64,000 nucleotides of DNA from Galeruca laticollis (taxonomy: Eukaryota > Arthropoda > Insecta > Coleoptera > Chrysomelidae). The translations under genes and the position numbers were made by a program. Positions 62,590 through 64,000 of this stretch are shown piece after piece (position 1 is the first letter of the stretch; every line of letters begins with the position of its first letter). The DNA lies in the NCBI GenBank assembly GCA_963921935.1, contig OY998175.1, positions 290,292,246 to 290,356,245 on the forward strand, written 5' to 3'. Below the pieces are notes generated by a model that did not search any database, was not told where the DNA came from, and saw nothing but the letters and a program-made list of their open reading frames with translations.

Positions 62590-64000
62590 TATAATAATAA
62601 TAATAATAATAATAATGTTTATTTACAAAAAGTAGTAAATACAATTAATACAATACATATTTCAACAAATGCAAATAAACGTGGTAACTACACATAAGCT
62701 GTCGTAAACAGCTTGTACGTGGTAGATATCGATAATTAGCAGTCCAATATATTTTATGATATAAGACATGAATACAAAAATATGAAATACAATGTATAAA
62801 ATACAAAACATACAATATAAGACACAAAATATAAAATGTGAAATATGGAACCCAAAATGTGGAACACAAAATATAAATTTTCAATAACTTGTATTATATT
62901 GTGGAATTAACTAGAGACCTTGAGTTTCATTTAAAAACACTAATATGAGCATATTCCACGAAGTAAGGGTCGAGACAGTCAATTTCATAAAATATAATAA
63001 TAAAAAAGGAGAAAAACTACAGAATGCCTTCAATATAATCAACATAAAGCACAGTTAATAACTAAACTTTGCGTTAATTTAAACCGGTTAAAAAATTGAG
63101 TGGTCAAGGATACTTAAATCGAGGAAAAATGAAATTACATAATCAATTTAATGTTAATAATAAATAAATAAATAACAATATAAATAAAGAACAAAACGTC
63201 AATTCAACAATATACTCTATTATTCCAGTAATGAATAAACACCCACTAAGGCATTGCCTGGGCGTGGGTATTCATTCATCGTGCATGTTTATTGAATAAA
63301 TAATGGGGTTAAAGGAACATAAAAGCAATATAAGGGATAAGAACATGAACTCGCCTCCTCTATATCAGTACAGTGAACAACTGAATAGTGTTATCTCAAT
63401 TACATAGTATGTTTCATGAGATCGAAGGGTCAATTAATCGATGTATAGAAACTCTATCTATCTCTGAAATGAATTATTTGACATCTTTTTTAGATGAAAA
63501 AATTTTCGTTGCAAGTCTGATTTCCAGAGGTAAGCAATTGTAGAGCCGATTTGCAAGATATGATCTCTGAACGATTGTTTTGGTTGAGCATATTGTGCTC
63601 AGTTGTGCATTGGCTTTAAGTCTTGTATTATGCCTATGATTTATATAGTTCAAATTCGTTCGGTTTTTATGTTGTTCAACAACAGTTCTTAGGAAGTAAA
63701 GTTGCCTGAGGTCCAGCAATTTAGATTCTTTGAAAAGTGCTTCCGATGAGTATTGTGGTGGTTTTCCAAGGAGAATTTTTAGAAATTATTATTGTAATAC
63801 CTCTAATTTTTTCAAATGCGATATTGCTACTCCACCCCAGCCAACTATCCCATATGCAAGACGAGACTCCACAATTGCACAATAGATTGTTTTCATTCGC
63901 GTCGAGGTATCTAGTATATTTCGTAAATATCTGAATCTATAAAGAATGCATCTCAATGTTCTAGTCACTTGGTCAACATGATAGTTCCATCTCAGGTGTC
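62590..64000 (-). mobile_element. LINE copy 2 (3' part), runs off the right edge
   Basis: On the minus strand RT-distal coding enters at 64000: HLRWNYHVDQVTRTLRCILY, FRYLRNILDTSTRMK, IVESRLAYGIVGWGG. It continues as LLDLRQLYFLRTVVEQHKN, then HNTRLKANAQLS, and ends near 63474. The order is the same as in the LINE at 39746-42345. A stop near 63793 and frame changes show decay. The 3' UTR would extend to the ATT-type tail (TAA repeats on the plus strand, 62592-62616). A foldback-MITE arm at 62885-62990 lies in it. Confidence 0.7.

Overview
This 64 kb window is AT-rich eukaryotic DNA made almost entirely of transposable elements and their remains. No tRNA, rRNA, CRISPR array, bacterial-type operon or convincing host gene is visible. 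Short GT-AG introns, a DUF4817-type mariner, BEL/Pao, piggyBac, hAT and several LINE types together suggest an arthropod, most likely an insect. I cannot name the species.

Layout. 1-1440: a coiled-coil Gag of an LTR element (minus strand, running off the left edge) with two primer-binding-site-like motifs. 3687-4480: a piggyBac remnant whose core is triplicated. 4579-7175: a DUF4817 mariner with long internal inverted repeats, split by a LINE fragment with a 6-bp target duplication. 7454-13133: a Ty3/gypsy-like element (minus) with two LTRs and part of a second copy, lying in what looks like a PIF/Harbinger remnant. 14681-15400: another Gag fragment. 16152-25471: a hAT transposon (8-bp diverged target duplication) carrying a complete young BEL/Pao element at 18651-24984 (5-bp target duplication GCTAC). 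25780-31000: foldback and TIR elements in AT-rich DNA. 31430-32596: a second coiled-coil Gag. 35912-37100 and 44966-46275: two oppositely oriented solo LTRs of one family, each with its own target duplication; the second sits inside a piggyBac gene. 39058-42345: a BEL integrase remnant followed by a LINE. 46636-47330: a tandem satellite of about 170 bp. 47565-48290: another piggyBac remnant. 49754-50099: a small TIR element. 53560-60650: a decayed copy of the gypsy-like family, split by a 5.5 kb insertion. 62590-64000: a LINE (minus) running off the right edge.

The most unusual object is the gypsy-like element at 8039-12613. Its reading frame begins with a SAP domain and a coiled coil, continues through Gag and zinc knuckles, lacks protease, reverse transcriptase and RNase H, and resumes with a DD35E integrase. 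After the integrase comes a macrodomain most similar to the TARG1/OARD1 ADP-ribosyl-hydrolase type, then a CCCH zinc finger. The same C-terminal extension is found in the older copy at 59808-60290, so it belongs to the family and is not a chance fusion. In both copies the catalytic GCGLD loop is altered in the same place. This combination of chromatin-, ADP-ribose- and RNA-binding type modules on a retrotransposon is the best candidate here for something not previously described.
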